The position numbers and the translations under genes are program-made. A stretch of DNA of 34,084 nucleotides, taken from contig JAPWUP010000020.1 in assembly GCA_028275505.1 (NCBI GenBank), forward strand, positions 1-34,084. Direction: 5' to 3'. Positions 17,441 to 24,891 of this stretch are shown piece by piece (the first letter of the stretch is position 1; every line of letters begins with the position of its first letter). Source of the stretch: Bryobacteraceae bacterium (lineage in GTDB: Bacteria > Acidobacteriota > Terriglobia > Bryobacterales > Bryobacteraceae). The notes beneath the pieces are model-generated. The model had not been told where the DNA came from and ran no database searches. It saw only the letters and a list, made by a program, of their open reading frames with translations.

Positions 17441-18326
17441 AGCCGCATCCCGTCTCCTCGATCTTTACCTTTACGGTGAATTGCCCTGGGAACAGGAGCA
17501 GGTCCTCGAAGAGCATCTGGCGAACTGTGATGCCTGCCGCCGCCAGCTCGAGCAGGTACGCGCTCTCCATGACCTGATCCAGCACAGCCAGCCCGATCTT
17601 CCCGATACGGTCCTCTTCGATTGCCGTCGCCACTTGCATGAGCGGCTGCAAGCCGCCGCGCCGCCGCAGCGCTCCTGGTGGGTGACGGTGCTCCGGCCCG
17701 CCTGGGGTCTCCGCATCGCCGCGGCCGCTGCCCTCCTCGTCCTCGGCTTCTTCGGCGGACGCTGGACCGCATCCCGCCCGGCGCCGCCCATCCCGCAGCC
17801 CTCGCCGGACACCCTCTCTGCACGGATCCGTTTCATCGAGCAGGAACCCGGCGGCCTCGTACGCATCGGCATCGAAGAACGGCATCAACGCACTCTGCGC
17901 GGCAGACTCGACGAGGAACCCATCCAGCGCTGGCTGCTCGCCGCCGCCCGGGAAGCCGCCGACCCCGGCCTGCGCCTCGACTCGCTCGACCTGCTCCGCG
18001 CTCGCGCCCAGCACGAACCCGTCCGCCGCGCCCTCCTCGATGCCGTCCAGCGCGACCCCAACCCCGGCGTCCGCCTCAAAGCGCTGGAAGCCCTCAAGCC
18101 CTTTGCCGCCCACCCCGAAGTCCGTGAGACTCTCGCGCAAATCCTGCGCTCGGACGAAAACCCCGGTGTCCGCATCCAGGCCATTGACCTGCTGATCGAG
18201 CAGCAGCGCCGCGAAGATCTCGTTGGCCTGCTCCAGGAAATCGTCCAGCGCGAAAGCAACGACTACGTCCGCCTGCGCTGCCGCCAGGCCTTGCAGGAAC
18301 TCAACGCCTCCGTGGGGACGTTCTGA
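17430..18326 (+). CDS. Zinc-finger anti-sigma factor with HEAT-repeat C-terminal domain
   Basis: A 298-residue protein. The N-terminus is an anti-sigma zinc-binding domain (Cys3, His29, Cys33, Cys36; motif HLANCDAC). One transmembrane helix lies at about 92-110. The C-terminal half, expected in the periplasm, has HEAT-like helical repeats: DPNPGVRLKALEAL, DENPGVRIQAIDLL and ESNDYVRLRCRQAL are in register about 30-36 residues apart. The cytoplasmic domain should hold the partner sigma factor; the repeats are a plausible sensor or protein-docking surface. It overlaps the sigma gene by 11 nt and shares one base with the next gene (TGATG). Zinc binding and topology are read from sequence; sensing is inference. 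Confidence 0.9.
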   Translation: MNCEAASRLLDLYLYGELPWEQEQVLEEHLANCDACRRQLEQVRALHDLIQHSQPDLPDTVLFDCRRHLHERLQAAAPPQRSWWVTVLRPAWGLRIAAAAALLVLGFFGGRWTASRPAPPIPQPSPDTLSARIRFIEQEPGGLVRIGIEERHQRTLRGRLDEEPIQRWLLAAAREAADPGLRLDSLDLLRARAQHEPVRRALLDAVQRDPNPGVRLKALEALKPFAAHPEVRETLAQILRSDENPGVRIQAIDLLIEQQRREDLVGLLQEIVQRESNDYVRLRCRQALQELNASVGTF

Positions 18327-19510
18327 TGCGCCTGCTCCGGATCGCCTGCACCGCGCTCTCTGCATCGCTCCTCGCGGCCCAGCAGACCGAAGCCCCGCGC
18401 CTCGAGCACGGCTACTGGAGCCAGACCGTCACCCGCTCCGTCCCCGCCCCCGGCGCGGTGCGCTTGCGAGTCTCCTCAGCCGGCGATCTCACCCTTCGCG
18501 GCGATCCGCGCCCCCAACTCGACTACCGTCTCCTTAAGCGCATCCGCGCCTCCCGGCATACCGATCCGCGCCACGCTCTGGACCAGATCTCCGTCCAGAC
18601 CAGCCGTCGCGGCGAGTGGCTCGAACTCTCGGTCCGCACTCCGCGCGACGTGGATGCCCGGCTTTCCCTTTGGTTGAACGTTCCCCGATCCTTCCGCGAA
18701 GTCCGCCTGGCTTCTCAGTCCGGCGCCATCCAGGCCTCCGGCCTCCAGGCACGCCTCGATCTAGAGAGCGCCGGCGGCCCGGTCTCCATCGAGGATGTCA
18801 TCGGACCCGTCGCGCTGCGCGTGGGCGGCGGAAGCGTCCGCCTGGCGCGGATCCGCGGACCGGTCCACTGCGTCTCGGGAGGAGGCAGTATCGCCGCTGA
18901 AGAGATCGAAGCCTCCGCGGAGTTGGTTACCGGCGGCGGCGACATCGTCGCTCGCAAGATCCGCGGCGCCCTCCGCGCCACCACCGGCGGCGGCAACATC
19001 CGCATCCAGGGCGCCGGCGCGGTGTCGGCCTCCACCGCGGGCGGCCTCATCGAGATCCTTGAAGTCGCCGGCCCGGCCGTCGCCCACACCGCCGCCGGGA
19101 ACATCCGGATTCGCAACGCCGGCCGCGTCCAAGTCCAGTCCGGCTCCGGGAAAATTCAATTGGAGAACGTCACCGGCCCCGTCCGCGCCGCCACCAGCTT
19201 CGGCGACCTCGTGGCCCTCTTCAGCCCTGCTGCCGATCTGCGCGACTCCCGGCTCGAGACCGCCGCAGGTGACATCACCGTCTTTCTTCCGTCCAATATA
19301 TCGGTGAGCCTCGAAGCCATCGCCGGGACCGGACACGCCGCGGTGATCTCTGAGTTCCCGGGCATTGCCATCCGGCGGCTCGCCGCCGGCGTCGAAGCCC
19401 GTGGCGATCTGAACCACGGCGGCCCCAGCCTGCGGCTGTCGGCCCCCGGTGGCGCCATTTACCTGAAACGAGCCCAAAGCAGTGCGCCGGGCAGCTCCCC
19501 GGCTCGCTGA
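18326..19510 (+). CDS. Exported DUF4097-type repeat protein
   Basis: A 394-residue protein with a short signal peptide (residues 1 to about 18, ending LLAAQQ). From about residue 140 to 300 it carries irregular repeats of about 20 residues built on G-G-G-S/D/N-I (VGGGSVRLARI, SGGGSIAAEEI, TGGGDIVARKI, TGGGNIRIQGA). This pattern suggests a beta-solenoid like the DUF4097 (adhesin-like) family. It is probably periplasmic or surface-exposed; biochemical function is unknown. It starts within the stop of the anti-sigma gene and ends 25 nt before the PDZ gene, so it belongs to the sigma-factor operon and may be the envelope partner of the anti-sigma factor. The beta-solenoid fold is inferred from repeat spacing only. 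Confidence 0.78.
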   Translation: MRLLRIACTALSASLLAAQQTEAPRLEHGYWSQTVTRSVPAPGAVRLRVSSAGDLTLRGDPRPQLDYRLLKRIRASRHTDPRHALDQISVQTSRRGEWLELSVRTPRDVDARLSLWLNVPRSFREVRLASQSGAIQASGLQARLDLESAGGPVSIEDVIGPVALRVGGGSVRLARIRGPVHCVSGGGSIAAEEIEASAELVTGGGDIVARKIRGALRATTGGGNIRIQGAGAVSASTAGGLIEILEVAGPAVAHTAAGNIRIRNAGRVQVQSGSGKIQLENVTGPVRAATSFGDLVALFSPAADLRDSRLETAAGDITVFLPSNISVSLEAIAGTGHAAVISEFPGIAIRRLAAGVEARGDLNHGGPSLRLSAPGGAIYLKRAQSSAPGSSPAR

Positions 19511-19535
19511 GCCGCCCGGCCAGGAGGATTCGCTC

Positions 19536-20453
19536 ATGAGAACCGCGCGATTGCTACTGGCGACTCTCGTTGCCTGCGCCCTTGTCCTCGCTCAACCCGC
19601 TCCGGGCGAAGAGAAAGAAGTCGAGCAACTGATCGTCATTGCGCAGCCCGCTCCGCCTCCGCTGCCACCCGAACCGCCCGAGCCTCCCATCCCTTATCGG
19701 AGCTATCTCGGCGTCGGTGTGGCTGAGATTAACGCCGAACGTGCCAAAGCCCTCAAGCTTTCCGAAGAACGCGGCGTCGAGATCACCCGCGTCGAGCCGG
19801 ACAGCCCCGCCGAAAAGGCCGGCCTCAAGCCCGGCGACGTGGTGCTCGAATACAACGGCCAGCGCGTCGAAGGCACCCAGCAGTTCATCCGCATGGTGCG
19901 CGAGACCCCGCCCGGCCGCCGCGTTACGCTGTTGATCAGCCGCGACGGCGCCACCCAAACCGTCACCGCCACCCTCGGACGTCGCCGCGCCGACGACTGG
20001 CCCCTCGGCCCCGAGTTCCGGGCCAACATGGAGCGGCTCCGTGAACACCTGCGCAACCTCGAGATTGACGTGGACACCCCGCGCGCCTTCATGTCCTGGC
20101 GCAACACCCTGCTCGGCATCGAGGCCGAGTCCCTCAGCGATCAATTGGCCGAGTTCTTCGGCGTCAAGGATGGCGTGCTGGTGCGCAGGGTCCTGCCGGG
20201 CACGCCGGCCGAAAAAGCCGGCCTGAAAGCGGGCGACGTGATCACGAAAGTGGATGGCGAAGCGGTCCGTACCCCCACGCAGATCGCCAGCCGCTTGCGG
20301 AGAGTGCGCGACAAAGGCTCCGCGCAGCTCACCGTCGTCCGCAACCGCCAGGAAATCACGCTAACGGTAAAGTTCGAACCCCCGCGCGAGCGGGGTCGCG
20401 AGCAGTTGCCTCGCCCGCGCACCATCTCGGTCGAACGCAGCGTGCGTCTCTGA
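19536..20453 (+). CDS. Exported protein with two PDZ domains and no protease domain
   Basis: A 305-residue protein: signal peptide (about 1-22), a proline-rich linker (PPPLPPEPPEPPIP), then two PDZ domains at about residues 50-150 and 185-285. Both have the typical SPAEKAGLKPGDVV / TPAEKAGLKAGDVI core. No trypsin-like catalytic domain (HDS triad) precedes them, so unlike DegS/DegP this is a PDZ-only adaptor. Conserved YLGVGV and LLGIEAE stretches begin each domain's neighbourhood. ATG 19536 is favoured by AGGAGG at 19522-19527, 8 nt upstream. It is the last gene of the sigma/anti-sigma operon; binding exposed C-termini in the periplasm is plausible. It ends 7 nt from the convergent pckA stop. 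Confidence 0.88.
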   Translation: MRTARLLLATLVACALVLAQPAPGEEKEVEQLIVIAQPAPPPLPPEPPEPPIPYRSYLGVGVAEINAERAKALKLSEERGVEITRVEPDSPAEKAGLKPGDVVLEYNGQRVEGTQQFIRMVRETPPGRRVTLLISRDGATQTVTATLGRRRADDWPLGPEFRANMERLREHLRNLEIDVDTPRAFMSWRNTLLGIEAESLSDQLAEFFGVKDGVLVRRVLPGTPAEKAGLKAGDVITKVDGEAVRTPTQIASRLRRVRDKGSAQLTVVRNRQEITLTVKFEPPRERGREQLPRPRTISVERSVRL

Positions 20454-20460
20454 CCGCCGC

Positions 20461-22134
20461 TCAAACGCCCCGGCGCGCCAGCGCCACGGGGTCAATTCGC
20501 CGGGGACCGAATTGCACGATGTGCGGCGGACAGCCGTCCATCATCAGCTTGAAGTTTTCGATGAAACGCGCCGCCAGAGCGTCGTACTTGCGGTAATATT
20601 CCTCGCGATTGCCCCACGTGTTGACCGGGTTCAGCAAATCGCTCGGCACCCCCGGGCAAGCCTTGGGCACCTCGAAGCCAAACACCGGATCCTCGTAATA
20701 CTCCACCTGGTCCAGTTTCCCGTTCAAGGCGTCGTTCAACAAAGTCCGCGTGTGCTGGATCGAAATGCGCTTGCCCACGCCGAACGGCCCGCCCGTCCAA
20801 CCCGTGTTCACCAGCCACACCCGCGCGCCGTGCTTGATGATCTTGGCCTTGAGCATCTCCGCGTACACGTACGGGTGATGCACCATGAAAGGTCCCCCGA
20901 AACAGGCCGAAAACGTCAGCTCGGGCTCGATTCCCAACCCGATCTCGGTGCCCGCGATCTTGCTCGTGTAGCCCGAAATGAAGTGGTAAATGGCCTGATC
21001 CGGCGTTAGTCGCGCGATCGGCGGCATCACCCCCGTCGCATCGCAGGTCAAAAAGATCACGTTGCGCGGGTGACCCGCCATCTTGGGAGGCCAGTAGTTC
21101 TCGATGTACTCCAGCGGATAGGCGCCCCGCGTGTTTTCCGTGATGCGGTCGTCGTTGAGATCCAGCCGCCGCGTCACCGGATCGTAGACCACGTTCTCCA
21201 GAATCGTCCCGAAGCGCCGCGTCGTGGCGTAAATCTGCGGCTCGGCCTCCGGCGACAGCCGGATCACTTTCGCGTAGCAACCGTCCTCGAAATTGAAAAT
21301 CCCGTTCTCGGTCCAGCCGTGCTCGTCGTCGCCGATCAGATGCCGCTTCGGATCCGCCGACAGCGTCGTCTTCCCCGTGCCCGAGAGCCCGAAAAAGATC
21401 GCCACGTCGCCTTCGTCGCCCACGTTCGCCGAACAGTGCATGGGCAGGACGCCTTCCAGCGGCAGCAGAAAATTCAACACCGTGAAAATCGTCTTCTTGA
21501 TCTCACCGCCGTACGCCGTGCCCCCGATGATCGCCAGCCGCTGCGCGAAGTTGATCACGATGAATGTCTCCGATCGCGTCGTGTCTATGATGGGCGAGGC
21601 CTTGAAGCCCGGCGCGGCGATCACCGTGAACTCGGGCACGTGCTTCTTCATCTGTTCCTGCGTGCGCAGCCGCATGAACATGATGCGCGCGAACAGGCTG
21701 TGCCAGGCGTACTGGCTGATGATCCGGATCGGCATCCGGTAGTCGGGATCGTTGCCCACGTAGCAGTCCTGCACGAACACGTCCCGCCCCTGAAGATAGC
21801 CCGCCAGCCGCGCCATCAGCGCGCTGAATGCCTCCGGGTTGAAGGGACGATTGTACTCGCCCCACCAGATCCGGTCTTCCGTAGTCTGCTCGCGCACGAT
21901 GAACTTGTCCGCCGCCGCGCGCGCCGTGTGCTTGCCCGTGGAGACCACCAGCGGTCCCATGTGCGCGATGATTCCCTCGGAGCGGAAGATCGCCTCCTCG
22001 TAAAGGGCCGCCGTGGGCAGGTTCCAGTAAACCCGGCGCAGGTGGGTCAGGCCGTGATTCTCCAACCCGTACTGGCTCGCGTTTTCCGCCGCCTGCGGCG
22101 CGGCAGGTGAGTACAAATCCAGATAAAGCCTCAT
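20461..22134 (-). CDS. pckA: Phosphoenolpyruvate carboxykinase (ATP)
   Basis: A 557-residue enzyme converting oxaloacetate and ATP to PEP, CO2 and ADP, the entry to gluconeogenesis. The kinase-1a loop GLSGTGKTTLS lies near residue 250, followed by LIGDDEHGW (kinase 2). GTAYGGEIKKTIFTVLN and TRGAYPL are further family signatures. This P-loop variant with T-G-K-T-T identifies the ATP-dependent rather than GTP-dependent class. ATG 22134 overlaps the stop of the aminotransferase gene (ATGA), with GAGGG about 8 nt upstream; the frame to 22203 is an upstream extension inside that gene. Coupling to an aspartate aminotransferase gives a route aspartate to oxaloacetate to PEP. Confidence 0.96.
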   Translation of the reverse strand: MRLYLDLYSPAAPQAAENASQYGLENHGLTHLRRVYWNLPTAALYEEAIFRSEGIIAHMGPLVVSTGKHTARAAADKFIVREQTTEDRIWWGEYNRPFNPEAFSALMARLAGYLQGRDVFVQDCYVGNDPDYRMPIRIISQYAWHSLFARIMFMRLRTQEQMKKHVPEFTVIAAPGFKASPIIDTTRSETFIVINFAQRLAIIGGTAYGGEIKKTIFTVLNFLLPLEGVLPMHCSANVGDEGDVAIFFGLSGTGKTTLSADPKRHLIGDDEHGWTENGIFNFEDGCYAKVIRLSPEAEPQIYATTRRFGTILENVVYDPVTRRLDLNDDRITENTRGAYPLEYIENYWPPKMAGHPRNVIFLTCDATGVMPPIARLTPDQAIYHFISGYTSKIAGTEIGLGIEPELTFSACFGGPFMVHHPYVYAEMLKAKIIKHGARVWLVNTGWTGGPFGVGKRISIQHTRTLLNDALNGKLDQVEYYEDPVFGFEVPKACPGVPSDLLNPVNTWGNREEYYRKYDALAARFIENFKLMMDGCPPHIVQFGPRRIDPVALARRGV

Positions 22135-23348
22135 AGCCAGTCCCTCACCAGCTTGCGCGTACCCAGGTACAGCTCGTTCGGCGCCTTCGGGTCCAGCGCC
22201 CACTGGATCCGCTCGATCCCTTCCGTGATCTCCTTCACCGTGCCGCAGAAGCTCAATCGCAGGTGCCCTTCCATGCCGAATTCCTTGCCCGGCACCGTCA
22301 CCACCCGCACCTTCTCCAGCAGCAGGTTGGCCAGCTTGTTGGAGTCTCGCATGTAAGCGCTGAAATCCGGGAAACAGTAAAACGTGCCGTCCGGCTTCAC
22401 CACCTTCACCCCGTCAATCGCCCGCAACCGCTCGATCATCACGTTGCGGTTGTTCTCCAGCGTCATGCGCAGGCTCTCGATGCTCGACTGCACGCCGTTC
22501 AGCGCCCCGACCGCCGCCCATTGCGCCGGCGCCGACGGCCCCGAGGTCTGCTGCGATTGGATGTTGATCATCGCCCGGATCACTTCCCGGTTGCCCACCG
22601 CCCAGCCGATCCGGAATCCCGTCATCGCATACATCTTCGATACGCAGTTGATCAGGATCAGCTTCGAGCTGTCCAGCGGCTGCGTCACGAACTCGTAACA
22701 GTTCACCGGCGTCTTGCCGTCAAAGACCAGCCGGTTGTAAGTGTCGTCCATGATCAGCCAGATATTCTTCTTCTCGCAAAACTGAACTACCTCGGCAATG
22801 AAATCGCGCGAGTACATCACCCCCGACGGATTGTTCGGGCTGTTAATGATAATTGCCTTGGTATACGGGCCGACCGCTTCCGCGATTTCTTCGATCCTGG
22901 GATGGAACGAGCCGTCCTCCGGCGTCACCGGAACCGGCACCCCGCCCGCCAGCTTGACCATCTCCGGATAACTCACCCAGTAGGGCGCCGGGAACACCAC
23001 TTCGTCTTTCGGCTCCAGAATCGCGTACAGCGCCACCATGATCGCCTGCTTGGCGCCGTTCGATGCGATCACATTGTCCGGCGATACCAGCTTCCGGTAA
23101 TGTTCCTCCGTGTACCGGATGATGGCCTTCTTCAAGGCAGGAATGCCGTCCGGCGGCGTGTAACGGATCTCGCCTGTGTTCAGCACCGCCGTGCAGCTTA
23201 CGATGGCGTCAATCGGGGCGCGACTCTTCGGCTCGCCGCCCCCCAAATGGATCACCGGCTCGCCCTTCTCGCGGAGCAGGGCTGCCGTCTCGTTCAACTT
23301 CAGGGTTACCGATTCGGATATGGATCGGGCTAGTTGGCTGATGCTCAC
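22131..23348 (-). CDS. Aspartate aminotransferase, class I (I-gamma type)
   Basis: A 405-residue PLP enzyme. The Schiff-base lysine is Lys238 in NCVSKMYAMTGFRIGW. The cofactor region has SPNNPSG near residue 170, DDTYNRL at 201-207 and APYWVSYPEM near 121. The length and motif spacing match the bacterial I-gamma aspartate/prephenate aminotransferases (aspC/aspB-like). It exchanges the amino group between aspartate and 2-oxoglutarate, in the cytoplasm. Start GTG 23348 is supported by AAGGAG, though spaced 12 nt away. It shares ATGA with pckA downstream. A promoter-like pair lies about 150 nt upstream. Prephenate as an alternative acceptor cannot be excluded. Confidence 0.92.
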   Translation of the reverse strand: MSISQLARSISESVTLKLNETAALLREKGEPVIHLGGGEPKSRAPIDAIVSCTAVLNTGEIRYTPPDGIPALKKAIIRYTEEHYRKLVSPDNVIASNGAKQAIMVALYAILEPKDEVVFPAPYWVSYPEMVKLAGGVPVPVTPEDGSFHPRIEEIAEAVGPYTKAIIINSPNNPSGVMYSRDFIAEVVQFCEKKNIWLIMDDTYNRLVFDGKTPVNCYEFVTQPLDSSKLILINCVSKMYAMTGFRIGWAVGNREVIRAMINIQSQQTSGPSAPAQWAAVGALNGVQSSIESLRMTLENNRNVMIERLRAIDGVKVVKPDGTFYCFPDFSAYMRDSNKLANLLLEKVRVVTVPGKEFGMEGHLRLSFCGTVKEITEGIERIQWALDPKAPNELYLGTRKLVRDWL

Positions 23349-23618
23349 TGCTTCTGTTTACTCCTTGGTCGTGTTGCGCTCGCGCCCGGCGGCTCCTGCG
23401 CTGAACCGGCCGCCGCGAGATCCTTGGCTTTCACCCACGGGCGGCCACGCTCCGCGCTGACCTGCACCCGGTGCGCGCGCTTCACCTCGGGTTTCTATCA
23501 AGTATAGGCGAGCCACCGCCCCGCCGCAATTCAATGCCCGCCTTGCCTCCGCGACCCCCCGAATGGGCCGAAACCTGACAGGCTGGAATTTCGCCCCCGC
23601 GAGGACGTTCCACCCGCG
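23349..23618 (-). other. Non-coding leader region upstream of the aminotransferase
   Basis: 270 bp with no gene I can support. It contains a promoter-like pair at 23529-23501, a GC-rich leader of about 145 nt between the predicted transcription start (near 23494) and the GTG start, and the short tail of the remnant on its right. GCGCGCGC and CACCCGGTG-type self-complementary stretches at about 23465-23480 could fold, but I match none of it to a known riboswitch. Confidence 0.35.
23501..23529 (-). promoter_or_regulatory. Putative promoter of the aminotransferase-pckA operon
   Basis: On the minus strand, TTGCGG (23529-23524) and TATACT (23506-23501) are separated by 17 nt. The -10 differs from consensus at one position. 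Transcription would start near 23494. The local sequence is more AT-rich than its surroundings. Confidence 0.45.
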
Positions 23619-23863
23619 TCAATGAGGCTTGCGGGCGCCAAGGAACGCGCTCAGCAAAGCCCCCTTCGCCTGCGCGGCGATAGCGTCCGCATCCAGTCCG
23701 GCCGCCGCCAGAAATTCTCGCTGTAGAATCTGCCGCAAACCGGATCCACCGCAAAACCGCCGCAGCAGGATGCAACCCCTCCGCCCAGCACGCGAAGCGC
23801 CGCCTCACCGTAGCGGCTGCGGATCTGCTCTTTCACCTTTTCCTCGCCGGCCACGTCAACCAT
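23619..23863 (-). pseudogene. Remnant resembling arsenite methyltransferase (ArsM) N-terminus, frameshifted and truncated
   Basis: Starting at ATG 23863 the frame reads VKEQIRSRYGEAALRVL, then SCCGG, then DPVCGRFYSE. This matches the start of ArsM-type SAM methyltransferases, where an early helix is followed by a conserved CC-G pair and a CDP segment. After the codons for FYSE (near 23710-23718) the frame becomes nonsense and stops, but a one-base shift continues sensibly as FLAAAGLDADAIAAQ and ends ALLSAFLGARKPH at a stop (23621-23619). The methyltransferase core, with its SAM-binding motif, is absent downstream. So it is a frameshifted, truncated relic of about 80 codons, or a small protein with a sequencing error. 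Homology is by recognition, not alignment. Confidence 0.5.
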
Positions 23864-23888
23864 TCTACAGCCGGCGCGCCCTGAAAGC

Positions 23889-24353
23889 TCAGTTCAGCGG
23901 CTCTCCTCGATGACTGGCGCGAAATTCTTCGTCAATCGGCTTCCGCCCCCGATACCCCTCGTCTACCTCGTGCCAGAATTCGATCCCGGGCTCGCCCAGC
24001 CTCCAGCACATCAGAACTTCGCGCCCCTGATACCAGGTGGGAAAATCAATCAGTCCGACATCCAGGTCTTTTACCAGGCAGCCGTAGCGCTCGATCGCCT
24101 CTACCAGCTCACGCAACCGCGAAGCCAGAGCGTCACGCCGGCCCTGCTGCGCCAGCAACTGCCGCCGGTTCACTTGGGCGCCGCCCAGCATCGCGATCCG
24201 CGAAGACGCCTCGTGCAGATCGGAGTCGGCTCGCTCGAAACGGCGCTTGGCGTCCACCGCCTCGCGCAACAGCACTTCCAGCTCCGCCAGCAGGCTTTCG
24301 GCTTCTTCCAGACGAAAGCGACGCGCCAACGCCTGCCCCCCGTCTCTCTTCAC
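23889..24353 (-). CDS. DUF2203-family protein
   Basis: A 154-residue soluble protein of unknown function. The family signature lies in the C-terminal half: KDLDVGLIDFPTWYQGREV, then LMCWRLGEPGIEFWHEVDEGYRGRKPID. Upstream is a helical, coiled-coil-like segment (AESLLAELEVLLREAVDAKRRFE). The start GTG 24353 overlaps the yjbQ stop (GTGA), so the two are translationally coupled. The frame remains open upstream to 24617 but only as a shadow of yjbQ. The W-x-x-G-E and W-H-E residues could bind a ligand or metal, but no activity is known to me. Confidence 0.85.
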   Translation of the reverse strand: MKRDGGQALARRFRLEEAESLLAELEVLLREAVDAKRRFERADSDLHEASSRIAMLGGAQVNRRQLLAQQGRRDALASRLRELVEAIERYGCLVKDLDVGLIDFPTWYQGREVLMCWRLGEPGIEFWHEVDEGYRGRKPIDEEFRASHRGEPLN

Positions 24354-24850
24354 ACCCCGAGAACCTGCACCGCCACCTGCCGCGTCCGCGGACCGTCCAG
24401 CTCCGCCAGAATGATGCTCTGCCAGGCGCCCAGCAATACCGCCGCATTCCGCACTTGCAGGCACAGCGCCTGCCCCAGCAGCATTCCCTTGAGGTGCGCG
24501 TCGGCGTTGCCCCGCTCGCAATCGGAGTAGCGCGGATCGTTGTGCCGCCAGTCCCGGTCGCGCCCCACCAGCTCCTCCAGAAGCCGCCGGATGTCCGCCA
24601 GCAGCGCCTCCTGCCATTCGTTCACCAGCAGCGCCGTCGTCGTGTGCAGCGACTGGATGTGCACCAGCCCCTCGCGAATCCCGCTCCGCCGCACCACCTC
24701 CTGGATGCGATCCGTGATGTTCAGTAACTGGAACCGCTCGCTGGTCAACCAGTCGAGCACGCGCTGATAGATGCGCACCGGCGCGCCGTTAGCCGACTCC
24801 CCGGCTTCCATTGCAAAACCAGCCCCTCTCTGAGTTTCTGTGATTGCCAT
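24350..24850 (-). CDS. YjbQ/UPF0047 family protein
   Basis: A 166-residue protein of the YjbQ (UPF0047) family, small cytoplasmic trimers; some members have been reported with thiamine-phosphate-synthase-like activity. Hallmarks: HTTTALLVNE near residue 69, DRDWRHNDPRYSDCERGNAD, AHLKGMLLG and WQSIILAELDGPRTRQV. The conserved His and Glu residues form the presumed metal or phosphate site. ATG 24850 gives an unusual 13-residue head; ATG at residue 14 has a better GAGAGGGG site and may be the real start. An extended -10 box lies 24 nt upstream of 24850, and the gene is coupled to DUF2203 downstream. Confidence 0.88.
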   Translation of the reverse strand: MAITETQRGAGFAMEAGESANGAPVRIYQRVLDWLTSERFQLLNITDRIQEVVRRSGIREGLVHIQSLHTTTALLVNEWQEALLADIRRLLEELVGRDRDWRHNDPRYSDCERGNADAHLKGMLLGQALCLQVRNAAVLLGAWQSIILAELDGPRTRQVAVQVLGV

Positions 24851-24874
24851 GATTCAACCCCAGCGACAATTCCG

Positions 24875-24883
24875 ATTATAGCA
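24875..24883 (-). promoter_or_regulatory. Extended -10 promoter of yjbQ-DUF2203
   Basis: On the minus strand TGC-TATAAT (24883-24875) is a perfect extended -10 box. It sits in the 41-nt gap between the ispG stop (24892) and the yjbQ ATG, so yjbQ can be transcribed independently of ispG with a leader of about 18 nt. Confidence 0.6.
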
Positions 24884-24891
24884 GGCAGCCT

